The notes beneath the pieces are model-generated. The model worked only from the letters and a program-made list of their open reading frames with translations. It made no database searches and was not told the DNA's origin. Positions 36,472-46,770 of a DNA stretch of 64,000 nt are shown piece by piece. The DNA is taken from the NCBI GenBank assembly GCA_038373865.1, contig JAXGGA010005206.1, forward strand, positions 16,293-80,292, written 5' to 3'. The stretch comes from Uloborus plumipes. Lineage: Eukaryota > Arthropoda > Arachnida > Araneae > Uloboridae. The position numbers were made by a program, and so were the translations under genes. Position 1 is the first letter of the stretch. Every line of letters starts with the position of its first letter.

Positions 36472-37031
36472 CCCAAAAAGTTCTTATCCGATACAAATTG
36501 GCTGATGAAATTTGAAAACAGTGAGACAGTATTGCAAGGCTGAACTTCATTTTATTTTATTTTTTTTCTTTAATTAATTTATTCATTTTTGTGATGCCTC
36601 ACGTCTCTTTTGGTAGACATAGATAAGAATGCATTTTTTTAATCATTCAGTAAAGTTCTGAGTTTCATTCGGTAAATTAAAAATTTTCTCCTCAAAAACA
36701 GGCAAGCTTCCTCTAATATTTCACCCTAAAATTTTTATTCTTCGCATACTCAGATTAAAAAAGTTGTTTTCATGCTAAAAGACAAATTTGGGTTTGGTAC
36801 AAGGATCCGTGTTAGGTAAAGAATGAAGCTGATTTTCTGATGTGGCGCCAATGACTTAAAACTTATTGGTGGGAGAGGAGGCGAAGGGGGGGGGGGAGAC
36901 TCTCAATGACCGAATGAAATTCCAAATTTCACCGAGTAATAAAATACGAACTTATTTGTCTGCATCAGCATGTTACAATGAAAAGCAGGAAAGGGGACAA
37001 AATCGTTTGTCAAAAAAATAAATAAAATGGG

Positions 37032-37046
37032 AGGTCACAGTGACCT
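37032..37046. promoter_or_regulatory. IR3 nuclear-receptor-type palindrome (right arm)
   Basis: AGGTCA CAG TGACCT mirrors the site at 36457-36471 at the equivalent position of the other terminal repeat. The match is seen directly; function is not shown. Confidence 0.5.
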
Positions 37047-37325
37047 CCCATTGACTCTGATCTAGGGGGTGCAGCTGCACCCCCCTAGCTACGCCCTTGC
37101 CAACCCCCTTGAAACTCAAAATTAAATTCCTACAATGAAAATTCAATTTTTTTTCTCATATGTTTTTGAAAAGTAGCGAAGTAGCGACTACTTTTCAAAA
37201 GTAGTGTAGCGCGCTACATTAAAAAAAAAGTAGTTGTAGCTGTAGTTAACTACATTTATAAGAAAGTAGTTGTAGTTGTAGTTCGCTACAAAAAATATGT
37301 AGTTTTTCCAACCACTGCACTAGGT

Positions 37326-37896
37326 TACACTAAGTACACGTTAAAAAGGCTTCATATCACCTATCAATTGAAAGGCACTTGAAAGCCTGCTTATGGTTGA
37401 CTAGACAGCTCTATCAGTTTTGATGGTAAGCGTATCACTTGGAACTTTTTACCAAGGATGAGTAGGATGAGTCTTTCATCTGTCGGTTTTAATTTTATCT
37501 TCGATAAGATCTCAAAGAACGTCAAATAGTCATTTGAGTATGACACATTTTGCATTCTTTGGTCAAAAATCCGTAGTTTCATTGCCATAGCTTTCAATGT
37601 ACTGCTCAATCAATTGAAAGTAAATTGCATGCTGTTAGAAAAGTTGTTTAAAATTATTCGGGTATATGCTCATCAACTTCAGTGCAGTTACATGCTTTAT
37701 GGCACTCCTACCATCTGATGACATCCAGATTTTGAATGACGTTATGGATTTATTAAAGTTGGTTGCTACATCAATGATGATAAGCTGCGGGGTGGGGGAG
37801 GATGTAAACACGGTGCTGAAGTCAGGATTTCTAATTCTGACACAATAAGGGGATCACAATAATTGTGAACAATAAGGGGGTTTAATGAAGTCACTA
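37326..37896. other. Unannotated AT-rich DNA
   Basis: Two short frames (37391-37609 minus, 37666-37848 plus) have fairly balanced composition but no recognised domain or splice context. No element ends found. Confidence 0.35.
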
Positions 37897-38165
37897 CAGG
37901 GACGGATACAAGGGAGGAGCAATCGCCCTCCCTTGACAGACTCTACAGAGGTAATGTTTTGACAGTGAAGTTGGCAAAAAAAAAAGGAATTTTAGACTAG
38001 TGTTAATAATGTTAGGGAAAGGTGGTTTGGGGCTCTCTACCGGAAATATTTCGGGGTTGAAGTCTAAAACCTTTGGGATCATATTTGAAAACCAGTTTGC
38101 GTAGTAAAACGTAACATATAAAAATCAATCGTCCTTCCCTTACAAATTGTCTGCACCCACCCTTG
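37897..38165 (-). mobile_element. hAT-type MITE 'GGCGGAYCC' family, copy 3 (reversed)
   Basis: The plus-strand left end is CAGGGACGGATACAAGGGAG and the right end is CTGCACCCACCCTTG. The hairpin-forming GGAGGAGC/GCCCTCC motif lies just inside the left end. The interior aligns in reverse with copies 1 and 2. No clean target duplication remains. Confidence 0.6.
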
Positions 38166-39322
38166 AGAGATGGCCACAAAAGTAAGCAAATATGTAACAA
38201 AATTTACTTTCAAAAACAAAGTAGTTAACTTTTTAAAAATAAATTGTTTCTTTATCACGTTTTTTCTCTTTCTTTACTTCTTATTTCTTTATTATTATTA
38301 TTTATTTATGTCTTTATTATTATTATTTATTTATTTATTTATTATTATTATTTATTTTTTGTGCAAGCAGAGCAAAATATATTTGTTTATTAAACATTTA
38401 CACAAATCTAAACCCGAAAACTTATGCTCCAAATTTTATTTCTCTAGCAAACTGTTTTCTATAAAAAGCAAGTACTGTAAACATGATTTAGTTGTTTACA
38501 GTATAAAGTTTACAGTAAAGTTGCAAGTAAAATGTGAGAATGACGCAAATGAAGTAATTAAAGAGCTTAACTTTCAAGAATTTTAAGTTTATTTCTCAAT
38601 AACGTTCCGGTTTCGAACAATTCCTTATGAGCTTTCTTAACTTACCTTCACGAGGTAATCGTCAAAAAGATGAAATAAACATCATTAATAAGCATTAATA
38701 AAATATGTACTTTAATTTTCAGTGGAATGGAATTAATGATGTTTATGTCAAAAGAAGACACTTCAATGGAACAAAAATGTCACACCAAAAATAATATTCA
38801 TTTTTCATCAGTTTAATTGACTTTCCAACACACTGAGAGGAAATTAATTATCTCTACGAATAATGAACTCATAACACAAAAGTGAAGGGTATGAATGTTG
38901 TTATTATGTATTTCCGTGCTTTCAACTTAATGACAGGTCAATTTCAAAGGGAAAAAACGGAGAAAGATTGAATTTCGATGCTTAATGATATAACACCTTG
39001 CAAAATATTTTGCTGGAAGCGTTTTTAAGAAATATCCGACGCGCAAAGTATATTTCATGGTATATGAAATTATCATTTGTAGATAGTTATTAAAAGCAAC
39101 AAAAAACAATACAGTCAACTAAGGTTACTTTGGCCCATGCCTGCTAACTTTGCGACACGTTATATTTTTTAGAATATTTGACCTTAAATGAGGTTTTAGA
39201 AGTTTAAAAACGATAAACTTTGCTTATATCAGTTTTTATTTTACAAAATACGTTAGCAACTTTGTGCAAAACTTAGTTGTTTAATCTACCATTCTGAAGT
39301 TGTTGTTTTGAAGCAACTCTTG
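38166..39322. other. AT-rich DNA with a TTA/TTTA microsatellite
   Basis: An impure TTA/TTTA repeat spans about 38280-38360 and accounts for the hydrophobic 138-codon frame at 38170-38586. The remainder shows no gene or element ends. Confidence 0.5.
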
Positions 39323-39500
39323 AATTGCAAATTATAAATCCAACGTTAATTAAGCACCAGTACGCAACGGATGCTGCAGTGCATCCATAAGCTCACAATC
39401 TTTCTCATTGAAAAAGGCATTCCTTGTAACGCCGAAACACGTGTCTGCAGTATCCCTGCTCACTAGTGCTTAATTAACGTTGGATTTATAATTTGCAATT
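39323..39500. mobile_element. CAACGTTAATT MITE, copy 3 (178 bp)
   Basis: The shared core TCCAACGTTAATTAAGCAC is present at both ends in inverted orientation. Outside it AATTGCAAATTATAAA at the left is mirrored exactly by TTTATAATTTGCAATT at the right. The interior keeps the CTTGTAACGCCGAAACACGT portion of copies 1 and 2, with most of the middle missing. Confidence 0.82.
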
Positions 39501-42359
39501 TTTGCACTTGGGTATCCATTTTCTTCAACTCTTGAATGCTAATTAAAGGTTGTAAGAATCTATCGTCCTTTATATCAGGATATTCCATTCAGTATAAAAA
39601 CTTACAGACAGCTATTACAGAAGCATTTGAAAGACTATTTCAGGAGTGTCCTCGAGAGGCATTTTATGACGCAGGCTGCGCCATTGAAGTTTTTAGATAG
39701 AGATAGATTTTGTTCTAAATTTGCAGGGGATGTCTCATTCTGATAGGTTTACCGCAGCATGTGAGGGTGTGTGCCATTGCCCTTGGGCAAGATAAGCTCT
39801 GATTGACTGTGCAAAAAAGTTTTTAAGAAGCTATAACATCCTCTTAAGCAAGTAAAACCCCTAATGCATCTAATTATAGAGTTATGTTTAGATAATACAG
39901 ATTTTTACATGCAATTACTACATTGTAAAGTATAACTTTACTACACCGAGAAATTAATTCAAAAAGATAACATCGCAATAAATGAGTATGGACCCTAATT
40001 TTATTTCTAGAAAAAATTACTCACAAAACCTAAAAACCTAAACTTTCCAGAAGTTATGGCGAAGGTTACCAGTTTATGTACAGCAATAGCGGGCGTTCTC
40101 GTTTATGGGCATTCCACTCCTGCTGTTACAGTAATATCGCTTTGATATGGGAGGAGTTAAGGACATTCATGTATCATTTTGATAAGGTAAAGTTGTCAAC
40201 ACCATGATAAGAGTCTTTTAAAAATTGTCTATAGCGTGTGGTAATGAATAATAAATGAATTACTAATCTGTTTTTGAAAACACTTAATCTTGAAGAATAC
40301 TAATTTTACGATTGTAAAAATGTATTTTTTATTTAATCTTCGCAACTGAGGCCCTCATTAGGTATAGAAGTCAAATAAATCTTCCCCCTACTGGTCTTGT
40401 CGAGATGTTAGTTTTAGTTTTAGATAAAAAATACGTAACAATATTAAACATTACGAAGAAGAAACATATTTTTTCTTTTACGAGCATTGTATATCACATA
40501 TTACTACGCAAACTCTTGACGAATTCTCAATTTGATCCCTGTACCCGTAAGAAGAAAAATGATCATCTTCGTGTCCAGAAGTTTAATACTGTGATTATTT
40601 CGACGTCTGACTCTGAATCAAAGTTTTAGTGAGACTCACAATCTTAAATACAATCGTGATCGGAAGATAAATCAGAACTTTCATTATTAGCACGTATTTA
40701 GGAACCTTAACGAAGATCTAAGAAAGAACGGTATTTCTGATCCAATCTCTAACGATCAGAAAAATGACCACCCAGCGGTTAAGTAGGAAGTCGTAACCGT
40801 CACGTTTTTAGTTTCTCGTGTGGAACATTCGTCATGGAGTTGTAACAAATGCATCTTGTAACGACATTTAGAGTGAATTAATAAAACACAAGAGAAATGA
40901 GCTTTTTTTTTCTTTTAACATAACCTGTCAGTTAATGTTTCATCAATAATATGTCGATTGATATCAACATGATAGTATATTCCGGCACGAGAAGATTATT
41001 ACTCACCGGACACATTGCACGCTTATCCTTAGCAACATTCGTTAATGGAATACGATGATTGACTTCCAAAGAAGCATTCAGTATCTATCTATCCACCTGT
41101 CTGTCTGTCCGTTTGTGTGCTTGTGTTTGTAAGTTCCTTATACAAATCCATAGTTCACGTCAGATACTTTGCTTGATTTTCCACAGAGATCTTGTGATTC
41201 TCAAAAATTCACATAAGAGGTTTTTTGCTTCCCTTGAGAATCACTCACTCACATATGGGATTTTCCTTATCCAAATCTATCGTTTATGTCCGATTTTTGC
41301 CAAATTTTCCAAAAATGTGATAAAATATAATTTCTTTGCTACCGAAGAGCTGCACAGTGCACAAATATTGGTATTATGAACTTAGTAGTTTTTGCTAAAT
41401 TTGTGTACTTCCTCACAACCGTAAGTAATCTAAAAAACATTTTCCACTTTAAATAACCCGTGAGATTGTTTTTCAAGCATGAATATATACATACGAGAAA
41501 TTTAAATTTGTGAAAAAGTATTATTTACGATTCATTAAATATTCTATAATAGTAACAGTTCATATCTAATGAAGAATTAAAAAATAAAAAAAATAAAAAA
41601 AAACATAAAATCAGACTCGCACAAAACTATGGTGTCACCTACAGTGATAAAAGTAATGTGGAGTTTTGCTAATCTTGTTCGATCTACAAATGAATTTTTC
41701 GAAATACGTTTCTCTGTAATATTATGTTTTTCTCGGGTAGTAATCTTTCTGAAACCATGGTGTGAATTATGAATTTAAAGAAAGTCATTCTTACCGTCTT
41801 TGTGTATTTAATATTCTCATGAGCAATTGAGAAAAACTTTTTAAACATCACTTGTAATTTGTGCTATTTTTTAAGCATGAAATATCTATTGTAGTAACAT
41901 ATATTATTTATTAAAATTTATGTTATCCCGAATGAGTATTTTCTGCAATAGAATCGAGTTATCATTTCATCGATTTGAACTACTTCACTTTCTTTTAATG
42001 AAAGAAATTTTAGCATGAAGTCATTTTTGTCATCTTTTAAATCATAAATAAATGCAAACAAAATTTAAGATAAATGGATAAACATTGAAGTGGAAATAAA
42101 CAAAAGAAAGATTGTTACCTGGTGTTCATAAGAGAAAATATATTTTACATAAAACTTCGAATTAGCATTTATAAAAATGCATTCAAAGTATTTTCGATTT
42201 CAGTGAAAAATTGATGAGATGTAAAAGAATATTAACGAAAATGTGTCACAATAAACAAATAAATTATGTACAGTAAATATGTAACGCTCTAAAATTAAAA
42301 AAAAATTCTGGCTTTCTTATGTTACGTTGGAGCAACAGTAGTTTTCATGTTGCAATGTC
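39501..42359. other. AT-rich DNA with a possible Helitron relic near 41.1 kb
   Basis: Around 41085-41330 a CTGT-rich microsatellite is followed by TTCCTTATACAAATCCA, a word shared with the Helitron at 24784-25319. A diverged repeat of this segment lies about 130 bases further on. No 3' hairpin was found. The frame at 41059-41379 reads through it. Nothing else was recognised. Confidence 0.4.
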
Positions 42360-42412
42360 CCATCCATTTCATAGATCATTATAATAAATATAAAGATCAA
42401 TGAAATGGATGG
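42360..42412. repeat. Hairpin upstream of the Tc1-like element
   Basis: CCATCCATTTCAT (42360-42372) pairs perfectly with ATGAAATGGATGG (42400-42412). After one A-A mismatch a GATC/GATC pair continues the stem, leaving a loop of 17 nt. Confidence 0.65.
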
Positions 42413-42486
42413 AGTAATCTTTAATATAAAACAATTACTAAGGAAAGAACATTTGCCGTATCAAGACTATAGACTATAATATAAAA

Positions 42487-43917
42487 TACACTGGCGGAAA
42501 AAAAATCCCAACACCAAGAAAGACTTATGTTAGATAAACGAAATTTGGTAGGCGCGTTTATACAACTGAAAGATGACATCGATTGAAATTTCGTGTTCCG
42601 CGCATAAGTGTGGCGCAGCTGGCGTCACTCAGAACATGCAAATAAGGCTTGTTTTAAAAGCGTGTTGTGAAGCTCGTGTGTATTATTTTTCCGTGAAATT
42701 TGACGAATTGCGTTCATGTTAGCCACGATTGCCTTTAAAAAGACGAAGAAACCATTATCAACAGCTCACCGAGTTTAAACGAGGTCGTACAATTTGGCTA
42801 TGAGAAAGGTGGATTTTCATTTCGCGATATTGCAGATAAACTTGGGTGGAAATGTTTCCACCATGCATGATTATTGGAAGCTATGGTCAAAGGATGGTAC
42901 TACCTCAAGAAGATCGAGTTCCAAGCTGCCACGTGGCCTGACTGAGAAGGAAGATCGCCGAATCTTGCGTACAACTGTGGCGCATCGTACTGCATTTGCG
43001 GCTGACATTCGAACTGCAGTTGATACTGTCGTGACCCAAGGAACGGTAAGAAACTGTTTACTTCAAGAACAGCTCCGAGCCAGGCAGCCTGTAGCCGGTA
43101 TTCCATTGACTGCAAACCATTGCCTTTTCCGACAGCAGTGGTGCCACGACAGAGCTCACTGGAGGTCGGAGTGGAGATCTGTTGTAATTTTTGATGAAAA
43201 CAGATTCTGAATTAGTGCCAGTGGTGGCTGTATATTGGTCAGAAGGAGGCCAGGGGACAGCCTGCATCCAAGCGGTCTACGGCCTAGACACACGGGACTC
43301 ACACCTGGAGTTATGGTCTCTGGAGCAATTTCCTACGACAGCAGGGGCATTCTTGTGGTTATCCCAAACTCACTGACTGAAAATTTGTCATCAGTCTGTT
43401 AATTTAACCAGTAGTACAGCCCTTCATTAGTAGCATTCAAGGGGGCGTTTTCCAACCGGATAACGCTCGCCCTCACATCGCTGCTGTAACGCAATGTGCT
43501 CTACAGAGTGCTGACATGTTACCATGACCTGCAAATTCACCAGGTCTGTCTCCAATTGATAACGTATGGGATATCATGGGATGGCACCTTGAGCATCATC
43601 CACAGTCAGCAATGACGGTCCTAGTATTGACACAGCAAGTGCAACAAGCATGGAACTCCATACCACAAAGTGACATTCGGCACCTGTATGACATAATGCA
43701 TGCACGCTTGCAGGCTTGCCTTCAAAATTCTGGAGGTTATACCTCTATTAAATTAACATAATTTTACATTTGCACGGCATTTTCTTGAGCTTAAATTAGC
43801 CAGTGATCTTATGCATTTAATCAATTAAACATGTTAACTAGACAATTGCATTACCCAAATTTCATTACTCTACGGCAATTTTTTCTTGGTGTTGGGATTT
43901 TTTTTTCCGCCAGTGTA
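42487..43917 (+). mobile_element. Tc1/mariner transposon (1427 bp plus TA duplication)
   Basis: The element is 42489-43915. CACTGGCGGAAAAAAAATCC begins the left end and is mirrored at the right end; the inverted repeats run for at least 30 bases (through CCAACACCAAGAAA). TA flanks both sides (42487-42488, 43916-43917). It contains a broken transposase on the plus strand. Intact termini mean it could in principle still be moved by a transposase supplied elsewhere (inference). Confidence 0.92.
42740..43761 (+). pseudogene. Tc1-family transposase, disrupted
   Basis: The N-terminal helix-turn-helix region is recognisable (FSFRDIADKLGW, then NVSTMHDYW in the next frame). The catalytic domain follows with FDENRF (first Asp, near 43190), FQPDNARPH (second Asp, near 43455) and LSPIDNVWD (near 43553). 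The family normally has Glu at that third position (SPIEN/H-W); here an Asp codon is read. Stops interrupt it near 42822, 43209 and 43525, where a Trp codon of the usual LPWPA motif reads TGA. At least two frame changes are also needed. It is therefore a dead copy of a DD34E-type transposase. Normal length would be about 340 residues. Confidence 0.9.
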
Positions 43918-45110
43918 TTTTCCATGTAGCTATATTTTTAAAAAAGTGAAACAAAGAGGGAAAAAAAAGAAAATATGGAGGAAAACACCCTAAGGTAAGG
44001 TAAAAGAAAAGTCTAGTAATGGAATGTGGTGTTATATAAAATGGTGGGGCAAAGGGAAACAGTACAATATTTTTACTTTCAAGAGCTACCCCCATCTAAC
44101 AATATTTTAACTATGTTCTTAAATATGTAATTTATTCTAGTCAAGAAAAAATAGCTCTAATGTATGTAATAAAAGTAATATCTAAATTTCGAGACTCATA
44201 CTGTAATTTTTTTGACATTCTTGGATAATTTTGTGGTTAATCTAAAAGTTTTTGTTGTAAAATTATAAATTTTTTGTAATTAACGTGTTACATATTAATT
44301 GGGATCTACCAATGTCCAGTGAAGTAGCTTTTAGTTGATAATGGTCAGATTTTAGTTTTAAGTGTTAAGTTCAGGTTATCAAATGGACATGGGGCGTAGT
44401 CAAATATTTCAGTTTATTTACTCATTCATTTATCAAATCACTTACGCTTACGCACTCATTCATTTATTTATTCATTTGCAGCCCTTCATTAACTGATTTA
44501 CTTTTTTAGTCATTTGTTATTTTATTTTTTATCAGTTGGCTATTTTACTCACTTATTTATTTTTCCTGATACATTAATTATCATAATTTATTTATTTACA
44601 AGTTTTACTGATGTTTAATCATTTAGTCATTCTTTTGAACAAAAAAATATTTTTAAAAAGAAAATAGAGGATATTTCATCAGAAAAATATTTTAATTTTT
44701 ACTTTGCTTCATACATTGAGCATAATGAAAATCCCCACCCACGTCCTCCTTTTTGAATGAAAGTACAAATTTACTAAAAATATAAAAAAATAATTTTCCA
44801 TGCAAATTTCATTACACAACACATTATTCTTTCCTAATGTGCTCTTACTTTCAAAACAAATCTAAAACTTTTTAACTTAGAGAAATGTAAGTAATTAATT
44901 ATTTCACTCTGCCGAACATTTCCCAACAATAAAAGTTTTTTTACTCCTTCCAATAAATGATTAGTTACTAACTTACCGTAAATGACAGAAGCTGCGCGGT
45001 TCTTTTGTTTAATTTTTTCGTTGGATTATAAGGAATTCAAACGAAGGAGAAATTTTATAAAACGCTTTGTTCAGGGAAACGCGTAACGTAACAATTTCAA
45101 TTTTTATGTA
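43918..45110. other. Unannotated AT-rich DNA
   Basis: Includes a stretch of ATTTATTCATT-like low-complexity sequence around 44410-44640. No gene or element end recognised. Confidence 0.4.
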
Positions 45111-46770
45111 GTGCTGCTCTGGTTAGTATTGACCTCTGACATTGACAATGTTTACCTCTATTTTTTTGTAATAAGGGAGAGTAATTCTAGCTGAATTAAG
45201 TTGAATTACCATCGTAGTCGCTTCGCAAAAGTTCCAACTAAAATCCACGGTAATATTATCCTTTTCTTTTTCTCGTACAAAAGAAGTTGTTTTCGGAAAC
45301 GTTGTATCCCGAAAAAAATGTCTAAGTTGACCTACGACTTGAACACTGTTTTCCTCTTTTTCAGGTAATATCTAATATCTTCAAACGAGCAATTCTTGTT
45401 TTTATATACATATACATTTCGGATCTCGAAAACGGCTCTAACGATTTTGATAAAATTTTGTATTTAGATAAAGTTTTAGTTTCTGAGTTCATCTACATCG
45501 GCGTTTTTTCTGTAAAATCGCGAGTTTTCACAAAACAAACCCGTTTTTTGTGCCTTCATTAACAGTTTTAGAAGCTTTCTTTCGCCATTTTCTTTATGAT
45601 TACTATTATTGTTACTGTTTCATAGCAACCACGTGTTTTATTACAACAATGAATTTTATATTTAATCACATCAGCGTAAATTTAAATTATATGGTATTTA
45701 GCAAACGAGTTTTGCAACGTTAGAATTGTTATTGTTTTTGAAATGTTACAGAGATCGATCAAATTAGAGCCGCCATATAGACAGGTCGACGCATGAAGCT
45801 TCAGTTGGATCATTTTGGATCCATTCATTAACTTTTACTTTCAATTTTTCATAGTTGCCGAGCTAGGGTTACTCGAGTAAAGTTTCGGGCATTCCCAAGC
45901 TTTGCCAAATGCATGTACCGCTAATCATCGCTCATGGTAAAAATTACCAAAACGCGATACTTGCCAGGAAAGACAACAATTCATCAACTGGTTGAAAAAA
46001 CATGACCCGCGTTGGTTCCAAAGTGGTGAAACTTAATCTTGATGCTTCGGCTCGTCTATATAGGGACCTTAGATAAAATTAAAGTTATTGTGGAGTGATG
46101 TTATGTTGCGCATTGTTTAAATAAGTTTGTGATGATGATGTCTTGTCAAAATAAGGTTGTGTTTTTTAAAATAAATTAGGCTGTTTTAAATGCGTAATTG
46201 AAACCAAGGGCATAAACATGCTTTTCAAGTTTCTCTAAATGAGTACTTAGAACTTTAGAAAAAAAAAATACAAACTCTCTTTTTACAAATTTTACAAACC
46301 TCTTTTTTTTTAACCGAGCTGGACTCGGTTGCCAGGTACTGTAAGGGTAATTGACATTGAATTAAGTTACTTTGCTTTCGTGGGCGTTTCGTAAAATTTC
46401 CAACTTAAATCCGTTTTAATTACCCTTTTGTAATACTCGAAAAAGATTCACACCACTCCTCTGGTAAGCTGAACTCTGACTTAGAAATGTATGCTTCTTT
46501 TCCGTGTAATAGAAAAGGGTAATTAACCCTGAATTGGGTTACTTTTGAAGTCGTTTTGCTACAGCATTCCAACTCAAACCAGCTGCAATGACCCTTTCCT
46601 CTTACCCGGAAAAGAGGGAAACATTGTCAATGTCAGAGGCCAACTTCCCAGAGGAGCACAATAAACCTTGTCAATGTTGGAGTTCAACCCCCCCCCCCTT
46701 CAGAGGCCAACTTACCAGAGGAGCACTATAAACATTGTCAATGTTGGAGTTCAACCCCCCACCCTTTAGC
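45111..46770. repeat. Mosaic of two alternating short modules (T and U)
   Basis: Module T, about 45 bp, has the core CCTCTGACATTGACAATGTT. It is forward near 45111-45155, diverged forward near 45322-45362 and 46453-46492, and reversed near 46617-46659, with a second reversed copy near 46690-46745. The outermost pair begins GTGCTGCTCTGG and ends CCCAGAGGAGCAC, as a transposon's ends would. Module U, about 82 bp, starts GGGTAATT and ends AATTACCC and is itself an imperfect hairpin. It lies near 45177-45262, 46342-46428 and 46514-46595. An unrelated MITE occupies 45767-46070. No coding capacity was recognised. Confidence 0.65.
45767..46070. mobile_element. 304-bp foldback MITE inside the mosaic
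   Basis: The left end GAGCCGCCATATAGACAGG and the reverse complement of the right end, AAGGTCCCTATATAGACGAG, begin imperfect inverted repeats of about 57 bp, continuing with AAGCTTCA/AAGCATCA and TTTTGGATCCA/CTTTGGAACCA. No clean target duplication was found. Confidence 0.5.

Larger units (their letters stand above)
36392..37108. mobile_element. MULE-like element nested in the hAT
   Basis: The element is 36401-37099. The left end is CTAGGGCGTAGCCAGG; the right end, reverse-complemented, is CAAGGGCGTAGCTAGG, continuing as imperfect inverted repeats for about 80 bases. Flanks CCAACTCCC (36392-36400) and CCAACCCCC (37100-37108) match at eight of nine bases; a 9-bp duplication suggests a Mutator-like origin. 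Each arm contains GGAGGTCAC/GTGACCTCC as a hairpin. No transposase is seen. Confidence 0.65.
35424..37325. mobile_element. hAT element with exact 8-bp duplication
   Basis: The element proper is 35432-37317. The left end is CAGTGGTCGGAAGTAGCGCG. The right end, reverse-complemented, is CAGTGGTTGGAAAAACTAC. CACTAGGT flanks both sides (35424-35431 and 37318-37325). Subterminal regions are full of GTAGCGCGCTAC and TGTAGTTGTAG words. A frame at 35862-36104 includes LPWPAYNKYFTVIE, which looks like the start of a BED-type zinc finger as found at hAT transposase N-termini; this is an inference from pattern. The rest of the transposase is missing, and a second element (36401-37099) is inserted in it. 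Confidence 0.88.

Noticed and set aside
38170..38586. 138-codon frame with hydrophobic segments
   Set aside because: The hydrophobic part is the TTA/TTTA microsatellite (Leu/Phe/Tyr/Ile codons); no domain or splice signals.
42900..43267. Minus-strand frames within the Tc1 element
   Set aside because: They are shadows of the plus-strand transposase remnant, whose DEN, PDN and SPI-N-W motifs lie on the other strand.
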